Assembly (NCBI GenBank): GCA_949358305.1
Contig: OX442324.1
Location: 3,664,001-3,728,000, forward strand
DNA from: Strigamia acuminata
Lineage: Eukaryota > Arthropoda > Chilopoda > Geophilomorpha > Linotaeniidae
DNA: 64,000 nt
Direction of reading: 5' to 3'
Below the pieces are notes generated by a model that had not been told where the DNA came from, searched no databases, and saw only the letters and a program-made list of their open reading frames with translations. Numbering within the stretch: the first letter of the stretch is position 1; every line of letters begins with the position of its first letter. Below are positions 49,939-62,035 of this stretch, in pieces. The position numbers were made by a program, and so were the translations under genes.

Positions 49939-52900
49939 TTTTTTTTTTATTTTCCCTTCATAACACAAAATTGGTGACCGAGAACTGACATTCTCATTTG
50001 CAACTCTGCAAAGCCAGGTTTGTATTAAATGAACAAACTTTCAATTGAAAAAAAAAAAAAAAAAAAAAAAAAGTACAAAATTACCAAAAAGGTTTTCCCA
50101 CAAATTACTCCTCAGTCCCCCCCCCCATACTTTCATTGGGCTTACACCTTCTATCCATATATATATGTAAACAACAAAACAAATCAAATATGCAGGAGCC
50201 ACAGAGTTGAAATAGAGTCGTATTTTAAAATTTTCATATCCTTTTTTGTACAATTCCAGAGTCATAACTTTGGTTAATAAAATTCAGAGACGCATGCGCA
50301 CATCCATTATATCTCGTGTTACCGTTTCTCTCCTGCCTTTTATTATGCCAAGTACACATGGTGAAGAAACGTGAACCCTTTCTTACATTTTCAACTATCA
50401 AAAGGCAAGGAACGCATAAAAATTCATGCACAACAAACCATTCCCTACTTGAGAAATGTCAACACAAACCCTCTTTGGTTTTATTGTATTAAAGACCTTG
50501 CCTGCTAAACCGCACTAATAAAACGAGTCTGCTCGCGCTTTTAATCTTCAAACCTCTGACGTGCTCATGAAATCATTTTTCTACAACAACAGGCTGTTCA
50601 TTGCACTGCCACTCCAAGTGCTCATGTAAACACAAGAGAAGGCTGAAGAGACAACTGACTTGTTGCACACACCAAAATTAGTCCCATTGTTTGCTCTCTC
50701 TCCAATTCGGTGCATCCAATAAGAAAACCAAGCGAAAGAATGCACACATCAAATCAAACACGAAGCGCATTTCTTTCTGCCATACTAGAAAAATACCAGT
50801 TGGATCTCTTTTGGCACGTTCCATCTCCTCTAACCAATACCAAAAAATTGTGTCAATAAATTCAAAAAAAGCAAACTGAATGCTTGTTTTGTTCAAGCGC
50901 CGATCCAAGATGGCGCCATACATGAAACTGAATTGTACACATCTAAAAAACAAGCCATTTCCGTCTTCTACGACTCAAAATCCGCGTTAACGTCGTGCAA
51001 ATTGAGATTTAAACGAGCGTAAACGTGTAAATGACTTCTCGAACCCGCCTACCAAATACCAATACAGCCTTGGTATACAATACATCCATTTAGCTCATCC
51101 CGTATTCAACCAGTGCGATGGCGGTGGAAATACCCGACCAGCCAGTCTATCAGGATAAATTGTCTTATTGTCATGATATGATGTCTGTATACGCGCTGAA
51201 TCCCAAGACTGAGCTTTTCCATGTCAGAAACAGCACCCTCCCTCTCCTCGGTCCAGTATGAACCAATCTAATCCTCGAAACAAGGCTTGGGTGGGGCCAT
51301 TGAACTTTGACGTCGCGGTGACCGGACGTCAAACTATGCGCTCTGGTCACAATTTTTCTTGATAAATAAACGATTGAAAAAGCAGAGAAAAAGAAAATCG
51401 ACCTTTGGAGTCGGAAAGCTAAAAACAATTCGCTGTAATTACGTGCAAACGTTCGAAAAGTGCACATTCAATTAATGCAAGTGGAATAAAAAGTTGTTGG
51501 AGGAGGGAGGTTTAAAAATAACACAAAATCTTACCATGTGATAGACTTGGCAGCCACTAGGTAGCAAGAACGCCAAGAATGCAGTGTAGGGTATAAGGGT
51601 ACCCATTAAAAAAAATGAGGTTATATTAACACAAGAAAAGGATCGAAAAACGTCTCCACGTTTAATTTTAACCCGAAAAATATTTTAAATAAAAACAATA
51701 AAATTCCAAGTAACCTAATTGCAATATGGGACACGTGACTATTTTTTCTTTTTTACTTTTTAACAAAATGTCAACTCGACTATTATGCATCTCTCTCTGC
51801 GCATTGGAATGAGTTCATTTCACATTTTGGTCCTTGACTCGGTGCCATCTCTCGCTTGAATCTTGATGATATTGTTGCACAGCATTCAAAATGGCTACCA
51901 ACCATAAAAATAAAATAAAATAAAAAATAAAAAAAAGTTTTTCAGTTCAAACTTCTTGCTTTGTCTTTTATTTAGTCCGCCGCTAATTTGTCTCTTGATA
52001 CGAGCCAAAGAGGACGATAAAAACAACAACATCAACACGGCCTGGACCTCGCATAAAAGCATTCAACGATGAATTGCTGTAAATCCAACTAGGAGCTGTG
52101 TGCTCGCTTCTTTCCCTTCTATCTCTTTCATTCGTCCTCAACTCAAGCGAAAGACAAAACTCCCTCATGGTCCAGATGGCCAATTTTGTGCACAAAAACA
52201 ATGTAACTTGCAATTGTTTTTATATAAGCTCCACTAACATAGCAAATGCACACAACAATCAACCCAACAACAAAAAAATACATGGTCAAATATTCAGTTA
52301 GAAATTCACGTAAATAATTCTATCTATATCTATTACCTTGTCGGAAAAAAAATAGAGAAATAAAGAAGATTGCTCCCAGTTATTAAAGAGCCATTAAAAG
52401 GTTTAAAATTGCTATTTTGCAAAGAAAAGTCATTAAAATTAAACTTAAGCCAAACTTCCTAATGCAATCTGACTGGCAAAGATCAGTTCCTTCTACTTCC
52501 TTTTTAAATTTCATCAAAGTTTCAGAGAGAAGAAAATCAATTGCATTGTATATTAGTAGTGTAGTAATGCTAACAGATGAGACTTAACAAGCGAAGGGAC
52601 TAAATCCCAGCTTGAAATAAAGCTGAAACTTGCAGTTCGTCAATGACGGCTTCGTGCTCGCTAGTCAATACCTGTGACCAGTTGGCAGCGATTTTCTTCT
52701 TTTTTTTTATCGCCAATGTGGCAATCGCTCGCGATTAGATGCAATTCTGCACATGTAAACGCACCTTAACTGTTGATATAAAAATGTTTTATGGCACACT
52801 TCATTTGAATGTAACTGCACGTTGCGTTGTGCTGTTGGTACGTAAACTGTCAATCAGGACTTCACCAGGACTAACCACACGTGCACAAATATTAGGCTTG

Positions 52901-53049
52901 GACTTTTGGATTTACACAAAATTACTCCACTTTCTGTTGGTAAATAATCATGTATAAGGTTATCCGTGACGACATCTCAACGATACGTCACAGGTATAAA
53001 ATGTTAAATAAATAGTCCACCACAAACCATTGATCATAACGTGTTGTAC

Positions 53050-53115
53050 GTGCCACCGGATAGATAAACTTAAAACAGCTAAACTGCAGGGAAGTTTTTT
53101 TTTTCCACGACTGTA
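53050..53115 (-). mobile_element. Partial end of the same Tc1/mariner-like family
   Basis: Read on minus it starts TACAGTCGTGGAAAAAAAAA, then TTCCCTGCAGTTTAGCTG and TTTTAAGTTTATCTATCCG. This matches one end of the elements at 17.6 and 55.0 kb. I could not find the other end, so it may be truncated or belong to a longer copy. Confidence 0.5.
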
Positions 53116-53485
53116 CATCGACTCCATCTCTAAAGAGTGATTAACGGCACTAAAATCCAACAAAACTAAACAAATAGATTTTCTACCAAAGGCCTTTCGA
53201 TCTTGCGATCATCATCAGTGCTACTATTTATTAGATCACTTGTGATGCTTTATACACAAGATGGACGAGTATTCCTAAAAATGTGATGAGTCACACCTTT
53301 TTTCACTGAAGATCTATCAATTCTAATAATGCGATCGAATAGGAAGTCGACGGCTGGCTATCCAGTAGTGACCTTAATAAAGTCATCTTCAAGGTTTATA
53401 ATCAGTTGAAGATACGGCAAAATTTCCAATTACAAAGTCATTTTTGAAACAATTGGCATCTATTTAGGATGGGAACGGCTCACCG

Positions 53486-53575
53486 TGCTGATCACCTGTT
53501 CCCATTAGAACACAGCAGTTAAGCAGCATTGGGTCTGGTCAATACTTGGATGGGTGACCTGCTGAGAAACCCAGT
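53486..53575 (+). ncRNA. 5S rRNA-like sequence (5S-derived SINE head or 5S pseudogene)
   Basis: The 3' two-thirds match metazoan 5S rRNA. There is a box-A-like AGTTAAGCAGC, then GGTCAATACTTGGATGGGTG followed by ACC, the highly conserved box C region, and a degenerate GAGAAACCCAG in place of GGAATACCGGG. The 5' part (GCTGATCACCTGTTC..) is diverged. The internal pol III promoter parts look kept, and TTTT occurs about 80 bases later. It is not a normal 5S gene because the first third does not match. Confidence 0.75.
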
Positions 53576-53793
53576 TGTTTATCTCATCCTTGTCTGATTA
53601 AGATACTGTTTCTATGGCAAGAACATCTGCCACCCGCCACCAACTGGGTTTTCTTTCGTTTTCCCAGTGTTCGGTGCAAATGCAAGGTTGGGTCCTTAAG
53701 AAAGACGTCCCACCGATCGCGGCTTGCACGGCCAAAACTCCAGACAGGCACCCTGCCTAAGGACCACGCTAAGATTCACAAACACAATACCAT

Positions 53794-53925
53794 ACCGTTT
53801 ATGGTTAGAACTAGGGCGGTATCTGATCGCCTTCGAACCTCTAACTTTCGTTCTTGAAAACATTCTTGGCAAATGCTTTCGCAGTAGTTCGTCTTGCAAC
53901 GGTCCAAGAATTTCACCTGACGCCC
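53794..53925 (-). pseudogene. 18S rRNA fragment, ~130 bp, with a 7-bp deletion
   Basis: On minus it reads GGTGAAATTCTTGGACCGTT, GCAAGACGAACTACTGCGAA, AGCATTTGCCAAGAATGTTT and later CGATCAGATACCGCCCTAGT plus TCTAACCATAAACG. These are conserved 18S rRNA sequences in correct order. The conserved CATTAAT between TTTT and CAAGAACGAAAG is missing, and both ends stop abruptly. A 67-aa minus and a 76-aa plus frame here are therefore not proteins. Confidence 0.85.
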
Positions 53926-54857
53926 CCCTTATAGACTTCGGCTGTTGGAGTTGACAGAGCCCATGCGGCAGTAATAAACATAATGAATAACAACTGGATA
54001 GCCCGCCATCGACTTCCTATCCGACCGCATTATTGGTATTGATATATCTCCAGTCATTTTCAAGAAAAGAGCCGTGTCCAGACTCTCAGCCGCACCCCGT
54101 ATCTATCCCAGCCACTATCAATTATCATCACATTCTCTTAAGTAACCACAACAGAAATAGTCAGAATGTGGACCTACCCTGACAACAAACTGAATATTTT
54201 GCAACAAAATCCACAGGTTTATGCAAGTCAAATGAAGAGGGTCCTTGGGATGAACTCTTTCTTTGTAACAACAGATTTGCATGCCCATATTTGCTGGGTC
54301 TCCAAGATATCCTCAGGACATGCCGAGTTTGTCATCATAATCTGTTCAAAACAGAGTACAGTGCACAGGTCATAAGCAATTGACATCACATTCATAAAAG
54401 CTTTACTTTCTTCAAAATCGATACATTTCAACTACATAGCTGTACACATACCACAATTTCATTTTTCGATTAAACATTTCGTGCGGCGACATTTGCTTTT
54501 CACCTTAAGTGATAACTTAAGAACACTTACCTTTAGAAGATCTTATGAAAGGCCACCACTGATCGTCTTTGAAATCAACTTCTCCTCTTCAGCGAGATAT
54601 CATAGCTTTTCAGTCTGATTGCGCATCTAAGGCACAATTTTATTCACCGATTTGAAAATTTCAGCATCTTGAGACACAAACTATCTTGCTATCCGAAAGT
54701 CTCTGAGGGGCAAATGAGGGGTTTGGATAAAACGTCTCAGCCACTGCTTCGATTCTAACCGCAGATTTCAACTTCTGCACTTACAAGTTCCAAGGGATTT
54801 GCACAACAAGCTGCTGAGTTTGTCGTAAGTTTTGACTTTTCCGAACAGAATGTAAAG

Positions 54858-55364
54858 CAGCGCTTCTCAAAGTGGTCTGCCACTTCCCACATGGTTCATA
54901 AATACATTGAAATTATATTGCAATGTATTTTGAAATGCATTGGGTTTCACGAGAATGTAATACATTTTTGCGTGCTATTGGTTTGCAAATAATAATACAT
55001 TTTGTAAAATGGTATTATGAAATGCACTATTTATTGTACAGTTGTGGACAAAAAAAACTTCCCTTCAGTTTAGCTGTTTTAAGTTTATCTACCAGGTAGC
55101 ATAAAAATCCATTGAGATTCAATGACATCAATCGTGACTCGGTCTCTCGTCTTACCCTAACAACAGTATTAAAAGATAGACCGGGCAAATAATAATAGAT
55201 AAACTTAAAACAGTTCAGACTGTATAAATAATATATACATTAATACAGGCTTAGTAGAGTAATGTTGCGTTACCGGTCTGCAACACATTTGAACAAAATA
55301 TGATACTGTAACACATTGGGACAAAAATACCAGTCCGCTAAATTACATAGTTTGAGAAGCGCCG
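54858..55364. mobile_element. Non-autonomous hAT element with 8-bp target duplication
   Basis: The ends are CAGCGCTTCTCAAA at the left and its near-inverse TTTGAGAAGCGCCG at the right. Both sides carry the 8-bp duplication ATGTAAAG (54850-54857 and 55365-55372). An 8-bp duplication with CAG..CTG-type ends is the hAT signature. The interior includes the CCCACATGGTTC AT-rich block shared with 25.65 kb and the nested element at 55037-55225. It has no transposase. Confidence 0.85.
55037..55225 (+). mobile_element. Tc1/mariner-like MITE nested in a hAT element
   Basis: It starts TACAGTTGTGGACAAAAAAA and ends CAGTTCAGACTGTA. The sub-terminal inverted blocks are TTAGCTGTTTTAAGTTTATC at the left and GATAAACTTAAAACAG at the right. 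It is non-autonomous and 189 bp long. Because it is inside the hAT copy at 54858-55364, it inserted later. Confidence 0.7.
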
Positions 55365-55431
55365 ATGTAAAGCATTATTTGTGACAATTACTACCTATTG
55401 ATTTACGCCTGTATCTATTTTCTGCACCCGT

Positions 55432-55619
55432 TATCTTGATGCCAAAAACCAACTGACAAATCCCCGTCTCTGCACACACATAAAACGCAACAAATACATG
55501 ATCTTTAGAAATAATAACAAGTAACGGCACAATTCACTTGTGTGCAATAAACAATTTCAGACTTTTATGTTTTCGTGTGCAAAAAATGGAATATTAGTGG
55601 TCGAATTTAACATCAAGAC
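55432..55619. mobile_element. Degenerate relative of the 43.1-kb hairpin MITE
   Basis: The left side has TATCTTGATGCC and later CTCTGCACACAC. The right side reversed has GTCTTGATGTTAAATTC and TTGCACACG. Order and spacing resemble 43133-43329, but arm identity is low. The assignment is tentative. Confidence 0.3.
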
Positions 55620-55629
55620 ACCAATAGCC

Positions 55630-58600
55630 TATCACTTCATTTATATATTTCTCGTGGCAGAAAATGACAAATTGTGACGCTCTACGTCAAGTCAATACCA
55701 TTATTATTAGATACTTCACCCATTAGTTTTCTATTGGTGCAGCGTCAAACTTCTTGAAACTCAAACAACCAAAGTTCAAACAAATACTGTTTTGTAAAAA
55801 AAAAAAATATTCTATACAGTAAAACGTTTAATATTCCAGAAAAAAAATTTTTTTTTCCCTTCTTTCATTTTCTTCACCTTTTCCATTATCCAATACGATA
55901 TTTGCGTTGCAGAGAGATAAGAAAGCCGTGACTTAACAAGCTGCGCATATTGGAATCTTAAGGTAGAGTTGCTCAAGCAAAAAAGGTCAGTATCATCTCC
56001 ATGTCAACACTCAGAGGCGGTGTGCTCGATTGTTAATTAATGCCGAACATCATTCTTTTATCGCAACTAATTTTCACATTAATTAATTGCAAGTCAACCG
56101 CAATCAACGGCTTTTCATTTCCCAATTGACTTGAAACTCTTCTGCAATTTGCATTCATTTATTCACCTGACTTACGGTAATACATTTTATATTCATTCCC
56201 ACACAATTAAAAAGATCCTGACACTCTTAGTTCCATCCACACACCCTTCTCATTGGCAAACGCCAAACACGTGACCAAATAAAGACGTCACACCTTATGT
56301 CTAAACATTTCGCTGCAGCAGTGCAGTTTCGCCACCATTGCCAGCGATTATTCGGAGAATTAATTACTGTAATTAAATTCTGAACGGTGTATTTTATTTT
56401 CAATCAAAATCGTTACAGTGTATTTTTTTTTTCGTTGTTGTATTTTTTATTGTTGTGATTTCAGTCACCGGTAGTGCTCTTTGTAGTACACTAATAGCTG
56501 CTGTGCGACATAAATATGACATAAAACAGCAGCAGGAAATTAAATCGCTGTAACGAATTAATTTGCTGTAATGCAGTTGAAAATGTAATATTTTAGCAAT
56601 TTCTTCATTAATTAAAAAAAAAGAAAAAAAAAAATCAGATGACACAAAACCTACAAACATTTCAATAAACACATCACCAACTTCCCATTTCCTCTTCTCT
56701 TAAAAAACCAACAACAACCCACATGGTGTGTTCCGTCATTCATTACAAAACAAAATCCAAACACACTATATCCCCAAATATAAAATAAAAAAAGCCAACC
56801 ATCCCCTAGCCACCCACCTAAAAAAAAAAAGAAGTACAAATTGCACTCATTTGATTTCATTTTCTGGCCCGTAAAATGTTTTTTCTCTCCCGACTTTGAC
56901 AGGCGCGTGAAATTCAATCTCTTCTGCGACGCGCTCAATCATCTAATTAAACCCCCTCTCCATGTCTTCATGGCGCCAGGTGTGACACATACTAACCATA
57001 AATTTCGAAAATGTGACAGTGCGCATGCGCCGCAGTAGCTATTTGTATTCACCAATTTTTATCCGTCAAACTAACTTACATTTCAATTGCACGAGTACAC
57101 ACGGCATTAGAAAATTACTTTAACAAATTTGATGCCCAACTCCTAATCTCTTCTATTAGACCAACGTGCCTTAACTAATTAAAAACAGCCCACTTATTTA
57201 TTCATACATAGAAATTAACAACAACAAGGTACATTTTTTCCACCTCAAAAACCAGCTTTAAGCCGATATTTCCATTGTGATAAATGATGTGAAACCAATT
57301 TTCTTGCTTTGGAACGAAAGTGGTGGTGAGGGAAGGTTTGCTTGGTGTAGGGACAGGTGTAAATTATGGCGCATTTCAACAGATAAAGGCGTGTTTACAT
57401 TGCAATCAAAAATTCCGCCAGGTGTGCATTAAGAGGTTGGTGCACATCAATTTGTGGAGTTAATAAGAAAAAGCGCTTCTTGTGCGCGTTCCAAGGATGA
57501 TGAAAGAAGGTGGATGAGCCCCGCAGATAAAAATAACAACAAGTTCCTTTCAGATAAGTCAAGTCAAAAAAAAGAAAAAAAAATATAAAAAATAAAAAAA
57601 ATAAAAAAAAAAAACAGAAAAAATAAAATAATTTTGATAATACCCTAAGCTTAAGTGAAAACAACTCCAAGCATTACCAACCCATCATGCGATAACCACA
57701 AGCCTAATTTGCATCCATTTTGGCAACCATTTCTGAGAGCAAGTCAAACATTCTTCGCTTTATTCTCCTCAGGAATGAAGTAAAGCAACCAAAAGTGATT
57801 CAACACCACGACACTATAGTTCCACGTACAGTGTATTTTCCGTGGCCCAGACACAGGTCAAGCCCCAAAAGTGTGTCCAGTCCAGAGGGTGTACAATGCA
57901 CTTTAGTATTGCTGAAGATTGAGTGGATTTGGCACATAGCTGTCTATCAGGCGCCATGTTCCAGCCACACTTCTAGCTCCATTCGAAAAGCGTGTTGAAA
58001 ATTGCAGTTAAACAAGTTTTACTGTTTAAATCTTGTGCGCATGCCCACCACTGAAAGCCGCCATTTTTTAAACGTTAGATCGAGACAACCCTCAGCCGAG
58101 CAGTTTAAAAATGGTGATGGTGTCTGGCTGTTTGTGCGAGTGGATAGAAAAATCATGCAAAGATGGAGAAATTGGATTTTTAGGTGATATAAATGCTAAT
58201 GGAAGCAAACAAAATTAGTTTTGGACTGAAAAAATGTTAGATACAGTTGGAAAATTAAAGAGTCAAACATGCAATGGAGAATTGCTAACATTCATACACT
58301 CATCTTCATTTTATTGAAAACACTTTTGTTACATAGCAACAGAAAGATACATTGTTAATTTGTAAGACATTGTTCCAACAAAAATTATTATTCTTGCAAC
58401 TACAAGTATGCGAGAAGCACAAGGTTCTAAAAAGCTAAATGACTTTTCGAGTGCAGCTACTGGGTGTGGATCTTTCCGAAGACCGGTTAAACTTATCGCC
58501 ACAAATTTAATAGTTTACATTCATTTCGGCTGAGCTGTGTTAATAAACATTAAAAAATAAGAAACTGGCGTTTATATCTTGCATCGCCCTCAGATAGGCA

Positions 58601-58996
58601 GTGTTATTTCTCAAACTTTTCACTACCCATCAAATTTTCCAAACAATTTTTATTCGGTGAGTTTACATGGCTGGGAAATTTAAAGTGTGTTGAACATGAC
58701 ATGATCGTCTTTAAAAATAAATTGTTTGTCGTATGCCAACCTCAAGTTGTATCAAGTGAAAGAGAAATGGAAGGACGAAATGAGATTATTGCGATTGCCA
58801 CTTTGGGATAAAACCGGCCACCAAGCGGTCAGCGCTATTACCAGTCAAGTTGGATTGTACTCAAATCAAGTTGCACGTCACAGTCCCTTTTTTTAAAAAT
58901 AATAAAAATAATAATTTAAAAAATAAAAAAAAACAAACATAGTTTGCATAAAGTTCAAACCTCAACTCGAACTAAAAATTCAACCATAAAAATCCT

Positions 58997-59033
<37 letters not shown>

Positions 59034-59900
59034 ATTAATGTCATTAAATAAAAATGAGGATAAAAACTGAGAATTAATTTAATCTCTAAGCTACACCTTA
59101 TAAAAACGCTTCAAAGAAAGCTATTAAGCTATTTAGAAGCCATGAAAGTTTAAGTCCTTGCACTTAAATTATAATAATTTTTTTTCTCTTTATAAATAAT
59201 TAAACAGAATTTTATATCTGACATTCCGGTTATAGTTTATGTCAACTTTCAAGGAACTTGAAGTTCAATTCTAGTTACAGCGGATGTGAAAACCTTAAAT
59301 ATTAAAAAGGTTCAAAGATTGCGTAATTCCGCATTACACTTGCGAGATTGCATAATTGCCAAGAAATCCTTCAACCCTTAATGAGCTTTCAATTAAATTT
59401 CGTGTACGCAAAACTTCTTAATCACAAATCACATGTTAAACACCATCCAATTGTCCATTCATTTGCACGTCTCACACTTAATCATTAATTGCTGTAAAAA
59501 GACAACACAAATCGCTTTAGAAAACCCTAGTTTACACACAAACCTAGTTTAATTAGAAATATCACTTTATTAACTTGATTAACGGTAGAAAGTCAATTGG
59601 GAAAAAGAAAATTAGATCATTTCTACTAGAATTTTACATTTTAACAAGATTAGACTATATCCAATCACAAAAGACGTCGCGGCACCGTAAAACAACATTA
59701 AAATGGCTTCACATTTGCGTTTCCGCAACGTAAAAACCAAAACCAAAACAGCTTCAAAAACCACACCAGTCGTGGTTTCTGCTTTTCATCATGATTTATG
59801 CGTCATTTTGGCATCCAAATTCCAATCAATTTGCATGAAACATCAAAACACCAAGAAAAATCAAATCAACAAAAAAAAAAACCAAAAAAAAAACAATTGA
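55630..59900. other. Non-coding stretch
   Basis: A patch at 57.72-58.18 kb is less AT-rich and open for 92 and 61 codons on plus, with no domain or convincing splice sites. The A34 run lies at 58998. Nothing else is seen. Confidence 0.45.
58998..59031. repeat. A34 homopolymer, the longest in the window
   Basis: One of 13 A-runs of at least 18 bases on plus. The others are at 4514, 5605, 5848, 19323, 20463, 31678, 32584, 33256, 37949, 48928, 50048 and 60522. Several sit as TTTA(n)TTT rather than after a retroposon-like body. Confidence 0.85.
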
Positions 59901-59918
59901 CATCAGACTACGCAACAT

Positions 59919-60129
59919 TACGTAACAAACCATTACGTAATATTCCGTTTACGTGACGCAACAAAACTTAACGAAACGTAGCATAACGTAACGAAATGTT
60001 AAGTTATTCTACGTTCCCATCCAGTTGCATGCAAAACGTTATGTCGATCTTCCGTAAAACAACGTAATCAAACGCCACAATACGAAACATTAACATAACA
60101 TTACGTAAAACACATACTTACGTTACGTT
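59919..60129. promoter_or_regulatory. Dense ACGT / TTACGTAA motif cluster
   Basis: Eleven ACGT tetramers occur in about 210 bases, several as CATTACGTAA, TTACGTAA or TTTACGTGAC, which resemble PAR-bZIP and CREB/ATF half-sites. The surrounding DNA is poor in CpG-containing words. It may be a bZIP-bound enhancer or a degenerate short-unit repeat. Confidence 0.35.
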
Positions 60130-60949
60130 CAAAACTAAAACTACAAGATTACCTAAAACAATTTCTTTTTTTTTCAAAACCCGATTTTAATTTTCAAAAT
60201 GTACAAATTCCCCCTTTTTTTATCGTTTCATACGACAAAGCAGAAAACACAATCAAAACCCCCATTTTTCTCCATAAAACAGTTATATACCATCCCTACA
60301 TGACACACGCATTTGTTACATTGATGGCGCTCAGAATAACCCGGTTTAAAACAAGCCCTACGCAAAATAAAAAATAAAAATAAAAACACTAAATAAAGTT
60401 ACCCAGGTCGGAGAAAACGAAACTCCGCCAAAACGAAACAAATTGTCCATCATCAACACAATCACAACTCGTATAATACCGGGGCAAACCCAAAAAACTA
60501 AAAAAAAAAATTAAAAAAACTAAAAAAAAAAAAAAAAAAAAAATTCAAGGTTTCAAAGGATTGAAGAAACGGTACGCTGACCTCAACAAGGCGCGCGCCA
60601 TTCAACCTCTTGAAATAAACAGGCACGAGAGGCATTTGTCCTCCGATTGGACGAACAAAAATAGTAGAAAACAAGGCTCAAATAAGGCCTCTTGACTTAC
60701 CTAAATTACTGCTACAAGTCCAAATGGGAAACAAAACGAGTAGTAATGCAAAAATCAGTTCACTCAACCACCAAATACACATGTTGTCCATTTACATCGG
60801 AGTTTTCAAGTTCCGTCTTCGTTCGTCGGTTAAAAACTTGCGGAGAAAAAAAAATATTTTTTTTCTTTTCTTTTCTTTTTTAAAACACACCAAACAATCC
60901 CAATTTAACGTCTAAATGTGCAAAAAGTGAAACATTGAGGGGTCTGTTT

Positions 60950-61150
60950 GTAATCCTTGCCGTTTCTCCAACTGTGGCCGTGAAATTCGACGATCAAGTC
61001 AAGCGCGAGATACGAGCAGCGGCGGCGGGACGCGAGTTGCCCCATCGCCGCCACATGAGCGAATGAACCGGGCCCAAAAACAACGAGCGGTGGTTTGACT
61101 CGTTGCCGCTAGAGTGAGACTAAAGTGGGATCATATCGAGTTTGGCTGCT
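60950..61150. promoter_or_regulatory. CpG-rich island, possible promoter
   Basis: A short block contains GCAGCGGCGGCGGGACGCGA, GCGCGAGATACG, ATCGCCGCCACATGAGCG and AACGAGCGGTGG, in strong contrast with the roughly one-third G+C around it. On minus a 45-codon frame starts MGQLASRRRC but has no clear donor. If the eva-1 gene starts inside this window, this is one place its promoter could be. That link is inference only. Confidence 0.3.
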
Positions 61151-61963
61151 TCCCAAAATGTCATTGATGTAAACTGGCGGAATAATTGTATTTGGTGGGA
61201 GGAAAAAATAAATAAATACAACCCCAAAACAAAAAAAAATTAATAATAATCATTGAGAAGAAACCATTTTGGTTTTATATCCAAGAACAAACAAAAAAAT
61301 AAAAAATCCTAAAACCTGAAACCAAAATGTTTATTTCCCACAGTACGTGCCAGCAAATCCAACTGATTAGTTTAATATTTCATCACTTAATTAGTCCAGA
61401 GTAAAAAAAAAAAAAAGTAAAAAAAAATAGTCATGACATCACCGCACGCGAATATTAATTATTTCTTTGTTTCTTTGTTATTTACCAACCTTTAATGAAA
61501 ACAAAACAAAAAAAAAAATTTTTTTTGTTTCAATTAATTTAAAAACGAGGTGTGAACGAACTCAAGGGTCATTAAGGTTAATCTGTCTCCCCATTCTTAT
61601 CTTTTCAATGGTGTGACAAGTATTGCCCACTTGATTAACCCCGCTGATCCCCGAATACGGTAGAATCAATGTACAACTTAGGCCTAACCGAACGGATCTC
61701 AAACTCAACGCACAAACCTGACTCATTAGTTCGGCGCGCCAGGTGTGTCAGATGATTACCTCAGAGCATGACCATCACCATCGCATGTCAGCTGGTTGAT
61801 TCATCTCAGTCAGAGTAGTCACACTCATCTCCCCAACCAAAATTCCCCCAACTTCCGGTCCATCGATCCATATCAATAAAGGTTCCAGTGACATTACAAA
61901 GTGACCTGAACCGTGGGAAACAAATTTTCGTTTCTCATAATAATACATCGTTTAATTTATCTA

Positions 61964-61964
61964 T

Positions 61965-61995
<31 letters not shown>

Positions 61996-62003
61996 TTTTA
62001 TCG

Positions 62004-62034
<31 letters not shown>

Positions 62035-62035
62035 C
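61964..62035. repeat. (TTTA)n microsatellite
   Basis: Tetranucleotide TTTA/ATTT repeats with a short interruption (TTTTACTTTTATCG) in the middle. Confidence 0.9.

Larger units (their letters stand above)
45750..53040. other. Non-coding stretch including the 31-bp minisatellite
   Basis: Besides the minisatellite, the (CTTTC)n tract and A-runs at 48928 and 50048, there is a less AT-rich patch at 51.1-51.4 kb with a 98-aa minus frame lacking a recognised domain. No gene is supported. Confidence 0.5.
53313..54048. repeat. Composite element: inverted 54-bp arms enclosing 5S-like and 18S-like segments
   Basis: The left arm 53313-53366 contains AATAATGCGATCGAATAGGA and GGCTATCCAGT. The right arm 53994-54048 is its inverse at roughly 85% identity. 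Between them lie a 5S rRNA-like unit on plus and an 18S rRNA-like fragment on minus. Just outside the left arm is a CGATCTTGCGATCATCATCA block of a type I associate with ends of some retroelements (memory only). It could be a SINE or PLE-derived composite, or a DNA element that captured rRNA pieces. Confidence 0.6.

Noticed and set aside
53474-53590. Functional 5S rRNA gene
   Set aside because: The 5' third does not match 5S rRNA and the 3' stem partner is degenerate. A 5S-derived repeat or pseudogene is more likely.
53696-53954. 67-aa minus and 76-aa plus ORFs
   Set aside because: They overlap the 18S rRNA-like fragment, so they are rRNA sequence read as protein.
57720-58187. Two plus ORFs as exons
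   Set aside because: No recognisable protein family, no good splice pair, and no continuity with another exon.
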